This document shows, one piece after another, positions 63,951 to 64,000 of a DNA stretch of 64,000 bases. A program made the translations under genes and the position numbers. The DNA is from Marinilabilia salmonicolor JCM 21150 (lineage in GTDB: Bacteria > Bacteroidota > Bacteroidia > Bacteroidales > Marinilabiliaceae), in NCBI RefSeq assembly GCF_000259075.1, contig NZ_AJKI01000012.1, positions 1 through 64,000 of the forward strand. Reading direction: 5' to 3'. A model generated the notes under the pieces. The model saw only the letters and a program-made list of their open reading frames with translations, had not been told where the DNA came from and did not search any database. The number at the start of each line of letters is the position of its first letter. Within the stretch, counting starts at the first letter, position 1.

Positions 63951-64000
63951 ATATTGGAAAAAATAACAGGTTTGGCAATTTAGCATGAGTTATCAAATAA

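Noticed and set aside
1-64000. tRNA, rRNA, transposase or integrase genes
   Set aside because: No T-loop-like GTTCGA sequences in a cloverleaf context, no rRNA stretches and no recombinase motifs were found on reading.

Overview
The window is a stretch of Bacteroidota chromosome. The gldF-gldG-dnaN cluster, promoter boxes of the TAnnTTTG type, a UpxY-type NusG paralogue, GH127 and DUF1080 proteins, and GxxExxY and DUF4143 genes all fit that phylum. A marine or anaerobic polysaccharide degrader of the order Marinilabiliales is a reasonable guess, but it is inference. I saw no rRNA, tRNA, transposase or CRISPR array.

Layout. 0.6-3.0 kb: a porin-like outer membrane protein, P-II and ammonium transporter Amt (nitrogen uptake). 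3.3-9.6 kb, minus strand: surE, a small membrane protein, lpxB, gldF, gldG and dnaN. 10.1-12.6 kb: pheT. 13.5-19.0 kb: a secreted C1B peptidase, a TPR lipoprotein, and a minus-strand trio of flippase, PL14-like lyase and acetyltransferase. 19.1-23.2 kb: a LacI-type regulator with uxaB and uxaA (galacturonate use). 23.8-39.1 kb: carbohydrate-related enzymes (DUF1080, two Gfo/Idh/MocA oxidoreductases, GH127) among housekeeping genes and an AAA/DUF4143 ATPase. 39.9-45.8 kb: upxY, a lipoprotein, a second AAA/DUF4143 ATPase, transaldolase and a GxxExxY protein, separated by repeat-rich spacers.

46.4-63.8 kb is a surface-polysaccharide locus of the ABC-transporter type. Between wzm (permease) and the intact wzt (ATPase) lie three toxin-antitoxin-like modules or remnants, with a further module just upstream of wzm. 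The 5' end of wzt occurs four times: three short or broken copies and one intact copy. Spacers carry about twenty copies of a GTTGCGAAGCAAC palindrome. From codon 229 of the intact wzt onward the DNA becomes AT-rich, and one tightly overlapping operon follows. It contains FdtA, FdtC and FdtB-type genes (a dTDP-3-acetamido-3,6-dideoxyhexose), VioA and VioB-like genes (a dTDP-4-acylamino-4,6-dideoxyglucose), two acetyltransferases of other types, three glycosyltransferases and a glycosyltransferase-pyruvyltransferase fusion.

The most striking gene is at 55918-57501. A PIN-domain toxin-like module is fused in frame to the N-terminus of the FdtB-type sugar aminotransferase. Two antitoxin-like genes of one family precede it, and the second overlaps it by 11 nt. 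Together with the modules near wzt this suggests that toxin-antitoxin cassettes have repeatedly entered the glycan locus, in one case becoming physically joined to a biosynthetic enzyme.

The rest of the window carries several interspersed repeat families, including a 183-199 bp element with inverted termini in four near-complete copies.
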